Source: Dehalococcoidales bacterium (GTDB taxonomy: Bacteria > Chloroflexota > Dehalococcoidia > Dehalococcoidales > CSSed11-197). Taken from it: a stretch of DNA of 44,494 nt. The stretch is from assembly GCA_028716145.1 (NCBI GenBank), contig JAQUQL010000003.1, forward strand, positions 1-44,494. The letters are read 5' to 3'. The notes under the pieces are model-generated. The model did not search any database, was not told where the DNA came from, and saw only the letters and a list, made by a program, of their open reading frames with translations. Each line of letters begins with the position of its first letter. Positions within the stretch are counted from its first letter, which is position 1. Of the stretch, positions 7,386 through 14,634 are shown piece by piece. The position numbers and the translations under genes were made by a program.

Positions 7386-8093
7386 CTATATCTGTGTAAG
7401 GTAATAGATGCCAACTCCAATAAATATTATTGCCATCACGATTCGAAGTATTTTTTCGGTTTTGCCCAGATTGTTGACCCATCTTGATACGGCTGTCACT
7501 CCGGCTGCGATTAACATTCCGAAGAAAATAACCGGTAACCCTGTTCCAATGGCAAACAGTGGAGGCAGGAAAACTCCCCCGGTTGAAGTAAGAGCCATAG
7601 GTATAAGCACAGCAAAGAAAAGTACAGCACTGTATGGGCAAAAAGCGAGGGCGAATATAACTCCCATTAGAAAAGAACCAACTAAACCCCAATCGGAAAC
7701 CTTGTTTCCCAGCGCGGTGATTCTGCCGCCTCCACCGAAGGAGAAACGATCGATAACAAGCATCAGGATCCCGGCCAGAATAAGCAGGGGGCCGAGTACA
7801 TATGTTCCCACGTCTTCCAGGAAGTTGCGTATGGCCGGTGTTTCCATTCCTATGGCGATTATCAGCAGGCCAATAAGAGTGTAGGTTATCATGCGTCCGA
7901 GCGAATAGAGCAGACTGGCCATGATGGCATATTTGCGGTCGGTGATACGGCGGCTTATATAAGCGATAGAAGCTACGTTGGTTGCCAGCGTACAGGGGCC
8001 GACGGAGGCCATCAATCCGAGCAATACAGCTGCAATCAGAGTTATTTCGGTATTAAGAAACAGGTTATGAAAAAAATCAGACAGCCATGCCAT
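7386..8093 (-). CDS. CcdA/DsbD-like membrane thiol-disulfide or ArsG-like permease
   Basis: The 235-residue protein has six predicted membrane helices in two homologous halves. A cysteine sits near the end of the first helix ('VGPCTLATN', Cys34) and another in the fourth ('ALAFCPYSA', Cys152). This is the arrangement of CcdA/DsbD transmembrane domains, which carry reducing equivalents from cytoplasmic thioredoxin to exported thiol proteins. Close relatives beside ars-type genes are annotated as ArsG-family aromatic arsenical efflux permeases, so transport is an alternative. Its ATG shares a base with the stop of the upstream lipoprotein gene (TAATG), and the exported lipoyl-domain gene follows after 28 bases. 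The two predicted substrates encoded next door fit the electron-transfer reading. Confidence 0.85.
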   Translation of the reverse strand: MAWLSDFFHNLFLNTEITLIAAVLLGLMASVGPCTLATNVASIAYISRRITDRKYAIMASLLYSLGRMITYTLIGLLIIAIGMETPAIRNFLEDVGTYVLGPLLILAGILMLVIDRFSFGGGGRITALGNKVSDWGLVGSFLMGVIFALAFCPYSAVLFFAVLIPMALTSTGGVFLPPLFAIGTGLPVIFFGMLIAAGVTAVSRWVNNLGKTEKILRIVMAIIFIGVGIYYLTQI

Positions 8094-8572
8094 TATTCTT
8101 CTCCGTAGAGAGCTTTATCCATGTTTTTCTTGAGCTCGCCGATAAATTTGTTCTTGAGTTCCTGGTTGGTTCCGGTTGTATCGGTATATAGCCAAATTCT
8201 GCTCACTTGCCAGGTGCTGGTTGCTTCCCCATCACTTATCGTGGTTATGAAAAATGCAAATTTGGATGCTTTGAACTCATCCATGAGCGGTTTGGTAGCG
8301 GGGTCCCTGGTATCGTGGCTTTTATAGACAAGAGTCCCGTCTTCGACTTCCTGTCCGTAATCTTCATCCATGACGGTATTTACCCACTCAACTGCCAGAT
8401 CAAGGCAAAAGCAGTTATCTGACTCGTAAAAAAAGTTTACCTCTACCATGTCTGCATCGCCGGTGTGTGGAGGGGGAGTCGTTTGGCCGGAGTTGCCATT
8501 GCACCCTGTTACCCCAAAAACGGCAACAAGAAAGGTCATAATTAGTACTGGTACTAGTTTATTTTTGTTCAT
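8093..8572 (-). CDS. Thioredoxin-fold-like lipoprotein with Cys-Phe-Cys motif
   Basis: From the chosen ATG the protein has 159 residues. The start at 8572 is preferred over the ATG at 8593 because a GGAGG site lies six bases before it. A signal peptide ends in a lipobox with Cys24 ('GVTGC'). After a short Pro/Thr linker the domain 'VEVNFFYESDNCFCLDLAVE' (about 43-62) resembles the beta-strand plus redox-active loop of thioredoxin-fold proteins, with Cys54-Phe-Cys56 in place of C-x-x-C. 'GTLVYKSHDTRDP' and a C-terminal helix follow. Similar small proteins accompany ArsG-like permeases, but I know no assigned function. It probably exchanges electrons with the CcdA-like protein encoded next. Confidence 0.65.
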   Translation of the reverse strand: MNKNKLVPVLIMTFLVAVFGVTGCNGNSGQTTPPPHTGDADMVEVNFFYESDNCFCLDLAVEWVNTVMDEDYGQEVEDGTLVYKSHDTRDPATKPLMDEFKASKFAFFITTISDGEATSTWQVSRIWLYTDTTGTNQELKNKFIGELKKNMDKALYGEE

Positions 8573-8613
8573 AATATGCCTCCTTTCAGGCATAAAGACT
8601 TTTTATAATACGC

Positions 8614-8859
8614 TTAACCGGCTTGCGCTTTGGAAAGCATTTCTGCAATTTCCTGCCTGGCTGGTACTTTGCCGGCGCAAACAACTTCTTCATTTATTAC
8701 CAGGCCCGGTGTGGTGAGAATGGGGTAATCCATTATTTTTCCCATGTCCTGGATGTATTCTATTTTGGCTGATATTCCCATTTCGTCCACTACTTCCCGT
8801 ACTAATTTGTCCAGCTTGTGGCATTTGGCACAGCCCGGTCCTAAAATTTTAATGTCCAT
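8614..8859 (-). CDS. Small thioredoxin-fold redox protein (redox-active disulfide protein 2 family)
   Basis: The 81-residue cytoplasmic protein begins 'MDIKILGPGCAKCHKLDKLV' with a Cys10-x2-Cys13 active site, then a cis-Pro turn 'TTPGLVINEEVV'. This is the compact thioredoxin/glutaredoxin-like family TIGR00412. Members are commonly encoded next to PF03773 permeases, as here (21 bases after the permease stop). It could feed electrons to the CcdA-like membrane protein or deliver thiol-bound ligand to the permease. Ribosome site AAAGGAG lies seven bases upstream of the ATG. Confidence 0.88.
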   Translation of the reverse strand: MDIKILGPGCAKCHKLDKLVREVVDEMGISAKIEYIQDMGKIMDYPILTTPGLVINEEVVCAGKVPARQEIAEMLSKAQAG

Positions 8860-8880
8860 GTTTTTCTCCTTTAATGATTA

Positions 8881-9918
8881 TTAAGCAACAGCACCAAAGA
8901 TAAGTCCTGAAATGGTGGCAAATAACACCACCAGCCCAACATAGGTAAGGGTTTTTTTGGTTCCCATAATAGAACGTATAACCAGCATATTGGGCAGAGA
9001 AAGAGCTGGACCCGCCAGCAGCAAAGCCAGAGACGGGCCTTTGCCCATACCAAGATCCATCAGAGCCTTGATTATGGGTACTTCTGTAAGGGTGGCGAAA
9101 TACATCAATGAACCGAATATCGAGGCAAAGAAATTGGCACCGATGCTGTTACCACCAACAAACCGCCCGACTGCAGCTTCAGGAAGAAGTACAGTTATGA
9201 TGCCGGCAGCAAAAACACCTACCAGCAGCCAGGGGGTGATAAGGCGGACGAACCGCCAGGTTTCCTTCATCCATATACCAAATTCATCACGCGTAAACCA
9301 TTTCCATACGATTATCACCAAAGCCGCCAGACTGACCCCCAGCATTATCCAGTTGGAGGAAGCCGCAAAAAGAAGCACTCCAACCAGAACTACAAATAAT
9401 ACTATTTGCTGCCACCACTTCTTGGCGTCCGGATCATCGCAAAGATTGGCAAAGGCCGCGTCATTTTTCTTGTTTCGATCTTCGTTGCGGTATATGAATG
9501 CCATTATGAGCCCGATAGCTACTGAAAACAGTATCGCACCGATCGCTCTTGCTATCCCAAGATCAAGCCCCAGCAGGCGGGCAGAATAGGTGATCGCCAG
9601 AACGTTGATGGCAGGTCCGGAATAGAGAAATGCGACAGCCGGACCGATACCGGCTCCCCTTTTATATATGCCTCCAAAAAGTGGAAGAACTGTACAGGAG
9701 CAAACTGCCAGAATCGTGCCGGAAACAGAAGCGACGCCATATGAGAGAAATCGATTGGCGTTAGGGCCAAAATACTTAAGCACGGCATTCTGGGAAATAA
9801 AAACCGATATTGCACCGGCGATAAAAAAAGCCGGAACCAGGCATGTTATTACATGCGCTGAAAGGTATTCCAGCAGGGCATTCCATCCTCCTTGGGCAAG
9901 TTCGGCAAGAAGTTCCAT
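8881..9918 (-). CDS. ArsP/YraQ-family permease (PF03773)
   Basis: The 345-residue integral membrane protein has about eight hydrophobic segments split by a charged central loop near residues 150-175 ('FIYRNEDRNKKNDAAF', 'DDPDAKKWW'). The family signatures are visible: 'AVCSCTVLPLFGGIYKRGAG' with Cys73 and Cys75, then 'FLYSGPAINVLAI', and in the second half 'LLLAGPALSLPNMLVI'. PF03773 includes ArsP, an efflux permease for trivalent organoarsenicals, and YraQ-like proteins of unknown substrate. The arsR gene six bases upstream and the thioredoxin just downstream support a metalloid or thiol-ligand export role, but the substrate is not proven. Confidence 0.88.
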   Translation of the reverse strand: MELLAELAQGGWNALLEYLSAHVITCLVPAFFIAGAISVFISQNAVLKYFGPNANRFLSYGVASVSGTILAVCSCTVLPLFGGIYKRGAGIGPAVAFLYSGPAINVLAITYSARLLGLDLGIARAIGAILFSVAIGLIMAFIYRNEDRNKKNDAAFANLCDDPDAKKWWQQIVLFVVLVGVLLFAASSNWIMLGVSLAALVIIVWKWFTRDEFGIWMKETWRFVRLITPWLLVGVFAAGIITVLLPEAAVGRFVGGNSIGANFFASIFGSLMYFATLTEVPIIKALMDLGMGKGPSLALLLAGPALSLPNMLVIRSIMGTKKTLTYVGLVVLFATISGLIFGAVA

Positions 9919-9924
9919 TTACTT

Positions 9925-10350
9925 TTAACTCTTCCTTCCCGGCTTAACCATTTCGTTTAATATCCAAACGAACTGGTCTTCAGCCGCTTGCTCTTTTTTT
10001 GCGCAACAGGAATTACCGGTTATGACCCGCTGGATATTTTGAAGGTTGTATCTGTCATAACTCGCCTGCTCATCGTTCTTCAACATGCTTTCTATGTTAT
10101 GGAGCAGGCAGGTAACAAGAGGGGAGGCTTTGCTTTTATTTGCAGAATATAATGACCATTGGCCTTCCCTGGTCATGGTTAGCAACCCTGCATCGTATAA
10201 CTGGTTTAAATTGCGAGATGCGCGGGTTTGAGAGATATCAAGTGCCGACATTACTTCACAGACACAGCATTCACGCATCAGTAGAATGTTAAGAATACGT
10301 AGCCTGGTCTCGTCGCTGAGAGCTTTAAACATTTTCGCTGTGATTTTCAT
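9925..10350 (-). CDS. ArsR-family metalloregulatory repressor
   Basis: The 141-residue winged-helix protein opens with 'MFKALSDETRLRILNILL', typical of ArsR/SmtB. The recognition helix region is 'LDISQTRASRNLNQLYDAGL'. A metalloid-binding site 'ECCVCEVM' (Cys28, Cys29, Cys31) matches the C-V-C of arsenite-sensing ArsR proteins. Extra thiols occur at Cys81 and in a C-terminal 'NSCCAKKE' (Cys115, Cys116), a common third-ligand area in trivalent-arsenic sensors. It leads the operon. A promoter with a palindrome at the predicted start site precedes it, so autorepression relieved by a thiol-reactive metalloid is the likely mode. The ribosome site is weak. Confidence 0.93.
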   Translation of the reverse strand: MKITAKMFKALSDETRLRILNILLMRECCVCEVMSALDISQTRASRNLNQLYDAGLLTMTREGQWSLYSANKSKASPLVTCLLHNIESMLKNDEQASYDRYNLQNIQRVITGNSCCAKKEQAAEDQFVWILNEMVKPGRKS

Positions 10351-10370
10351 CTCGGATTAATTTCTTTAAT

Positions 10371-10382
10371 GCGCATATGCGC
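10371..10382. promoter_or_regulatory. Candidate ArsR operator (perfect 12-bp palindrome)
   Basis: GCGCATATGCGC is a perfect palindrome flanked by A/T-rich sequence. It lies at the predicted transcription start of the arsR operon, 21 bases upstream of the arsR ATG. An AT-rich dyad overlapping +1 is the usual site for ArsR/SmtB repressors. Binding by this ArsR is inferred. Confidence 0.55.
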
Positions 10383-10390
10383 TTATAAGA

Positions 10391-10420
10391 ATTGTAAACC
10401 CAGTAATATAATAATGTCAA
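10391..10420 (-). promoter_or_regulatory. Sigma-70-type promoter of the arsR operon
   Basis: On the minus strand a TTGACA -35 box (10420-10415) is followed by an 18-base spacer and a TACAAT -10 box (10396-10391). Predicted start is near 10384, inside or beside the palindrome at 10371-10382. It is one of the best consensus promoters in the window. Confidence 0.65.
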
Positions 10421-10468
10421 TACCGGAGGCGCGAGGTGGTTTTGGTTTATGGGATGCGGAGCTTTATC

Positions 10469-10477
10469 TGTTATAAT
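10469..10477 (+). promoter_or_regulatory. Extended -10 element upstream of hemW
   Basis: TG-T-TATAAT is a perfect extended -10 box. It would start transcription near 10484, about four bases before the preferred hemW ATG. No -35 box is evident. The near absence of a 5' leader agrees with the lack of a ribosome site. Confidence 0.4.
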
Positions 10478-10487
10478 CAACTGGAAT

Positions 10488-11666
10488 ATGGCTGCAAATA
10501 TTTCTCTTTATATACATATCCCTTTTTGCATCAGAAAATGCTCTTACTGCTCTTTCGTGTCTTACTCTGGCAGACAGGATGCCATGGAGCAATATTCGCA
10601 AGCGCTTACCAGGGAAATAATCCAGCGCGTTGATAACCGGATGTTGAAAAGTGTTTATTTCGGGGGTGGTACCCCAAGCCTTCTTCCGGCTGATCATATA
10701 AGCAGGCTGCTTGAGTGTATCGGCACTCATCTCCCGCAAAACAGGGAAATAGAAATAAGCCTTGAGGCCAATCCGGGAACAATCAACCATAAACACCTGT
10801 ACGCAATGCTCTCTTCGGGGGTAAACCGTCTTAGTATCGGGTTGCAAAGCCTTGATGACGGAGAGCTAGGCGTCTTGGGTCGTCTGCATAGCTCGGCTGA
10901 AGGATTGAATGCAGTGGCATACGCTCGCGGAGTCGGTTTTAAAAATATCAACCTGGATCTGATTTACGGTATTCCCGGCCAAACCTTGCCATCCTGGCAG
11001 TACACCCTGGAAGGAGTTTTGAGCCTGGAACCGGAGCACCTTTCCCTTTACGGCCTGAGCCTGGAGAGTGGCACTGCAATGATGGAAAAGATTGAAGCTG
11101 GTGAGTTGCCCACTATTGATCCGGATGTCAGCGCCGAACAATACGAACTGGCTGAAAAGATACTGGCGGCGAAAGGTTACCGGCATTATGAGATTTCAAA
11201 CTGGGCAAAGCCAGGTTTTGAATGCCGGCACAATATGGTTTACTGGAAAAACGAAGAATATATTGGGGTGGGTGCTGGAGCCTGCTCACATATTGGAGGG
11301 CATCGTTTTTTGAATACCTCTTCTCTGGAAAAATACATCGATGCGTTTACGGGTAATGGGGCAGCCGTCGAAAGTGATGAAACCATCAGCCCGGAGATGG
11401 CTGCGGCTGAAGCAGCGATACTTGCCTTGAGGCTGGAAGAAGGAGTAGAGATAAGCAGCTACAATAATGATTACAAAACAGACATTCTGTCTGTTAACAG
11501 CAAGGAGATAAAGGAGCTTGAATCCTACGGACTTATTGAAAATAATGGAGTTAACATAAAGTTAACTCCAAGAGGGAGATTGCTGGGTAATGAGGTGTTT
11601 TGGAGGTTTCTCCCAGCGTCTTCAGCTCAGAACGACACAAACCAGGTAGCAATGGAGAGAGAATGA
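10488..11666 (+). CDS. hemW: HemW-like radical-SAM heme chaperone
   Basis: HemW proteins resemble oxygen-independent coproporphyrinogen oxidase but act in heme insertion; many are misannotated as HemN. Using the ATG at 10488 the protein has 392 residues and begins close to 'SLYIHIPFCIRKCSYCSF', with the C-x3-C-x2-C radical-SAM triad at the usual N-terminal position. An upstream in-frame ATG at 10449 would add 13 residues unlike the family. 'YFGGGTPSLL', 'SLEANPGT' and 'GLQSLDD' are typical core motifs, and 'EISNWAKPGFECRHN' lies in the C-terminal part. The stop overlaps the lepA ATG (ATGA), a hemW-lepA pairing seen in many bacteria. Confidence 0.92.
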   Translation: MAANISLYIHIPFCIRKCSYCSFVSYSGRQDAMEQYSQALTREIIQRVDNRMLKSVYFGGGTPSLLPADHISRLLECIGTHLPQNREIEISLEANPGTINHKHLYAMLSSGVNRLSIGLQSLDDGELGVLGRLHSSAEGLNAVAYARGVGFKNINLDLIYGIPGQTLPSWQYTLEGVLSLEPEHLSLYGLSLESGTAMMEKIEAGELPTIDPDVSAEQYELAEKILAAKGYRHYEISNWAKPGFECRHNMVYWKNEEYIGVGAGACSHIGGHRFLNTSSLEKYIDAFTGNGAAVESDETISPEMAAAEAAILALRLEEGVEISSYNNDYKTDILSVNSKEIKELESYGLIENNGVNIKLTPRGRLLGNEVFWRFLPASSAQNDTNQVAMERE

Positions 11667-13483
11667 ACCAGAACTTGATTAGAAACTTTTGCATAATCGC
11701 TCATATCGATCATGGTAAATCGACTTTGGCTGACCGGCTGATCGATATAGCCGGTACCATGAAGAGAAGCAAAGTGACCGAGCAGGTTATGGATAGCATG
11801 GAGCTTGAACGCGAAAGGGGAATCACGATCAAAGCCAAGGCGGTCAGGCTGGATTATAAAAACCGTGCTGGAGAGCACTTCAGGCTTAACCTTATCGATA
11901 CGCCAGGCCATGTTGATTTTTCTTACGAAGTTTCGCGTACACTGGTTGCCTGTGAAGGCGCCGTGCTGGTTATCGATGCCACTCAGGGAATCCAGGCGCA
12001 AACCCTGGCCAACATCTATATAGCCATGGAACACAACCTGGTGGTGATCCCTGTCATCAACAAGATAGATCTTCCCGGAAGTGAGCCCGAAAGGGTCATG
12101 GAAGAGATAAAAAGCGTACTGGGCTACAACCTCAGCGAAACCTTTTTTATCAGTGCAAAAACAGGACAGGGAGTTGGCGAACTCGTCGAGGCGATTGTCG
12201 ATCGGATCCCTCCTCCGGGTGGCGATTTGAATCTCCCTACCAGGGCTCTTATTTTTGACTCCCATTACGATGATTACAAGGGAGTCATCGCTTACGTTCG
12301 GGTGGTTGACGGAAGGCTGGAAAAAGGCAGCAAGGTGAGGTTGATGGGAGAGGGCACCCAGATGGAAGTGCTGGAGCTGGGATATTTCGCTCCTGACCCC
12401 ACTCCGGCTGAATCACTGCAAGCTGGTGAGGTCGGCTACATAGCAACCGGTTTAAAGAGTGTAGCTGAATGCAGGGTTGGAGATACGGTAACTGTTGTCT
12501 CGGGCGGTGCAACTGAACCGCTTATCGGGTACGACCTGCCCAAACCGATGGTTTATGCTGGCATTTACCCTACCCAGGCCGATGATTACGCTGACCTCAG
12601 GGAGGCGATAGAAAAACTGAACTTAAACGATGCTTCACTGACTTTCGAGCCGGAAGCAAGCCCAATTCTGGGGCAGGGTTTTCGCTGTGGATTTCTGGGG
12701 TTGCTACACCTTGATATTGTTGTAGAGAGGCTGGAGAGGGAATTTGGGCTTTCGCTGGTTGTAACTATCCCGGGGGTAAAGTTCATGGTAACCAAAACCA
12801 GCGGCGAAATAAGCGATGTTACCAGCCCGGTGGATTTTCCTGATCCCTCCGAAATTGCAAAAATCGAAGAACCGTGGGTCAGGATTTCGGTGGTGACCCC
12901 TTCCAACTTTATTGGCGCACTGATGGAAGTCATGCAGGAATTTGAAGGGGTGTACAAGCATACCGAGTATCTTGGGCAGTTTACCGCTTTGGGCGAAACT
13001 GGCCAGCGGGTTCAGCTTGAATACGAAATGCCATTGCGCAGCATGCTGACAACTTTTTATGACTATTTAAAAAGCCGCAGTCGGGGGTATGCTTCCCTTG
13101 ACCATGAGCTGCTGGGTTACCGGGAGGCTAAGCTGGTGAAGCTGGACGTACTGGTTAATGATGTGAAAGTGGATGCTTTCAGCCGCATTATACCTCCGGA
13201 AAAAGCTCATGATATCGGCAAAGCGGTGGTAAGCAAATTGAAGGATTCAATCCCTCGCCAGCTTTTCAAAGTGCCTTTGCAGGCGGCTATAGGTGGCCGG
13301 ATCGTTGCCAGGGAAGATATTTCTGCCCGTCGTAAGGATGTGCTTTCCAAATGCTATGGTGGCGACATAACCCGCAAGAGGAAGCTTCTGGAAAAGCAAA
13401 AAGAAGGCAAAAAGAAGATGAAGATGATCGGCAAGGTGGAAGTACCCAAAGAAGCCTTCCTGAGCATTATGAAGCTGGGGTAA
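11663..13483 (+). CDS. lepA: Elongation factor 4 (LepA) back-translocating GTPase
   Basis: The 606-residue protein matches LepA length. The ATG at 11663 is chosen because GGAGAGAG precedes it and the N-terminus then reads 'NQNLIRNFCIIAHIDHGKST', the family start with G1. G3 is 'DTPGHVDF' and G4 is 'NKIDLP'. Domain II follows, then LepA-specific domain III/V features such as 'GFRCGFLGLLHLDIV'. The C-terminal domain contains 'LVNDVKVDAFSRII' and 'GGDITRKRKLLEKQKEGKKK', the hallmark that separates LepA from EF-G. The gene is translationally coupled to hemW. LepA binds stalled ribosomes at the cytoplasmic membrane and influences translation initiation and elongation. Confidence 0.98.
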   Translation: MNQNLIRNFCIIAHIDHGKSTLADRLIDIAGTMKRSKVTEQVMDSMELERERGITIKAKAVRLDYKNRAGEHFRLNLIDTPGHVDFSYEVSRTLVACEGAVLVIDATQGIQAQTLANIYIAMEHNLVVIPVINKIDLPGSEPERVMEEIKSVLGYNLSETFFISAKTGQGVGELVEAIVDRIPPPGGDLNLPTRALIFDSHYDDYKGVIAYVRVVDGRLEKGSKVRLMGEGTQMEVLELGYFAPDPTPAESLQAGEVGYIATGLKSVAECRVGDTVTVVSGGATEPLIGYDLPKPMVYAGIYPTQADDYADLREAIEKLNLNDASLTFEPEASPILGQGFRCGFLGLLHLDIVVERLEREFGLSLVVTIPGVKFMVTKTSGEISDVTSPVDFPDPSEIAKIEEPWVRISVVTPSNFIGALMEVMQEFEGVYKHTEYLGQFTALGETGQRVQLEYEMPLRSMLTTFYDYLKSRSRGYASLDHELLGYREAKLVKLDVLVNDVKVDAFSRIIPPEKAHDIGKAVVSKLKDSIPRQLFKVPLQAAIGGRIVAREDISARRKDVLSKCYGGDITRKRKLLEKQKEGKKKMKMIGKVEVPKEAFLSIMKLG

Positions 13484-13589
13484 CTAACACAGGGCAGTCA
13501 CTGTTACTATCTCATCTGACAGGAAGATTACTTTTCTGATCTCATAACAGCATAAACGGAATTCCTGCTGTTGCCAGTTTATCCAGATG

Positions 13590-13967
13590 CTAGGAATCAG
13601 AGGTTGTTAACCTGGTTCCGCATTCCGGGCAGTATTTCATGCCTTTATTTGTTTTTGTTCCGCAGTTTGTACAATAACCTTCTGTTTCAATATGAGCATG
13701 AGTAGAGCCTCTAACTGGCAAAGCCTGGTCTTTTTTACTGCTCTTGGTCAACGCCAAAACCAGTGCAACTACCCAGCCAATAAAAGTCCATCCCAACAGA
13801 GAGTTCAGCAGGAATACTGTAAGTTTGTTATCGGTGTTTCGGGCAAGTGAAATTATAGTGGGTACAAAATATAAGGGAAATAGAATTATAGCTACTTCTA
13901 TCGGGCCGGGAGGATTAATTGCCAATGGTAACGATTGTATTAATTCAATTGCATATGAAGCCAGCAT
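13590..13967 (-). CDS. Membrane protein with superinfection-immunity-like domain and zinc ribbon
   Basis: The 125-residue protein has two membrane helices (about 22-42 and 50-73) with 'LYFVPTIISLARN' and 'LLNSLLGWTFIGWVVALVLAL'. This is the pattern of the superinfection-immunity (Imm-like, PF14373) family first named from T4 Imm but common in chromosomes. A C-terminal cytoplasmic zinc ribbon follows: Cys99-x2-Cys102 and Cys113-x2-Cys116 ('CTNCG', 'CPECG'). There is no phage context, so a defence role is not implied. A good promoter lies upstream at 14010-14037. An AAGGGG site precedes the ATG. Confidence 0.75.
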   Translation of the reverse strand: MLASYAIELIQSLPLAINPPGPIEVAIILFPLYFVPTIISLARNTDNKLTVFLLNSLLGWTFIGWVVALVLALTKSSKKDQALPVRGSTHAHIETEGYCTNCGTKTNKGMKYCPECGTRLTTSDS

Positions 13968-14009
13968 AATCGAACCCCTTCTACTTATTTACCTGTACTG
14001 CTTCGCTCA

Positions 14010-14037
14010 ATTGTACAACTTGATTTCCTGTTGTCAA
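14010..14037 (-). promoter_or_regulatory. Promoter of the zinc-ribbon membrane protein gene
   Basis: On the minus strand TTGACA (14037-14032), a 16-base spacer and TACAAT (14015-14010) form a near-consensus promoter. It starts about 35 bases upstream of the ATG at 13967. Confidence 0.6.
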
Positions 14038-14171
14038 TGATTTTTACTATTTTTTACAGCCAGCCAGCACTGTTGGTTGGGCAGGGCAGACAATGCGGTT
14101 TCATATGGTTATAACCTTAATACATGGGTGGGGCGGGTTAAAGGATAACTGGAATTCAGGAAAAGCAGGTA

Positions 14172-14200
14172 TTGAACAAGGCCTGAGGTTGAGTTACTAT
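14172..14200 (+). promoter_or_regulatory. Promoter candidate in the 13968-14293 gap
   Basis: TTGAAC (14172-14177), 17 bases, then TACTAT (14195-14200) face the small membrane gene at 14294 and would give a leader of roughly 85 bases. Apart from this and the opposing promoter at 14010-14037, I see nothing else in the 326-base gap. Confidence 0.4.
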
Positions 14201-14293
14201 CAATATATCAATCTGAGTAAAAAGGTATTGCAGAGTTGCAAGCAGGTCTAGCTAAGTTGCAGGAGTAAACAGTGAATCGGGAGAGGTGCAAAA

Positions 14294-14566
14294 ATGGATA
14301 ATTTCTTTGTAATACCTATTTTATACACTGTCTTTATTGGAGGCGTATTCGTTTTTGGTTACTGGGCTTATGCAAAAGGAGTATCAGTAAAATGGTATGA
14401 ATTGCTTTCGGTTGTTACAGGCTCGCTGTTGGGCTTGATGACATGTGTATACGTATTAAATTACTTATCTGCCGTCTGGCTGATCCTGCTCATGCCCGCT
14501 CTAGCTTTAATTTTATTTGGTTGGTGGTGTGTTACAGGCCGCTATAAAACAAGCAATCGTACATAG
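14294..14566 (+). CDS. Small membrane protein, three predicted helices
   Basis: The 90-residue hydrophobic protein has segments at about 5-25, 36-56 and 59-80, with a short charged tail 'RYKTSNRT'. I do not recognise the family. A GGGAGAGG ribosome site lies at the right distance from the ATG and a promoter candidate sits upstream, so the gene is likely real. It converges on the chagasin-like gene. Confidence 0.55.
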   Translation: MDNFFVIPILYTVFIGGVFVFGYWAYAKGVSVKWYELLSVVTGSLLGLMTCVYVLNYLSAVWLILLMPALALILFGWWCVTGRYKTSNRT

Positions 14567-14634
14567 TGTATTCAAGCATATCAATCATGGAAATAAAAAC
14601 GATTTGCGCGCTGTAATCCCCGCCTTTTGCCAGC

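Noticed and set aside
8957-9589. Plus-strand open frame of 210 codons opposite the permease
   Set aside because: It is a low-complexity Arg/Ser/Pro/Thr-rich shadow of the hydrophobic permease coding strand.
13590-13967. Superinfection-immunity domain taken as a sign of a prophage
   Set aside because: No other phage gene is nearby, and the family is common in bacterial chromosomes.
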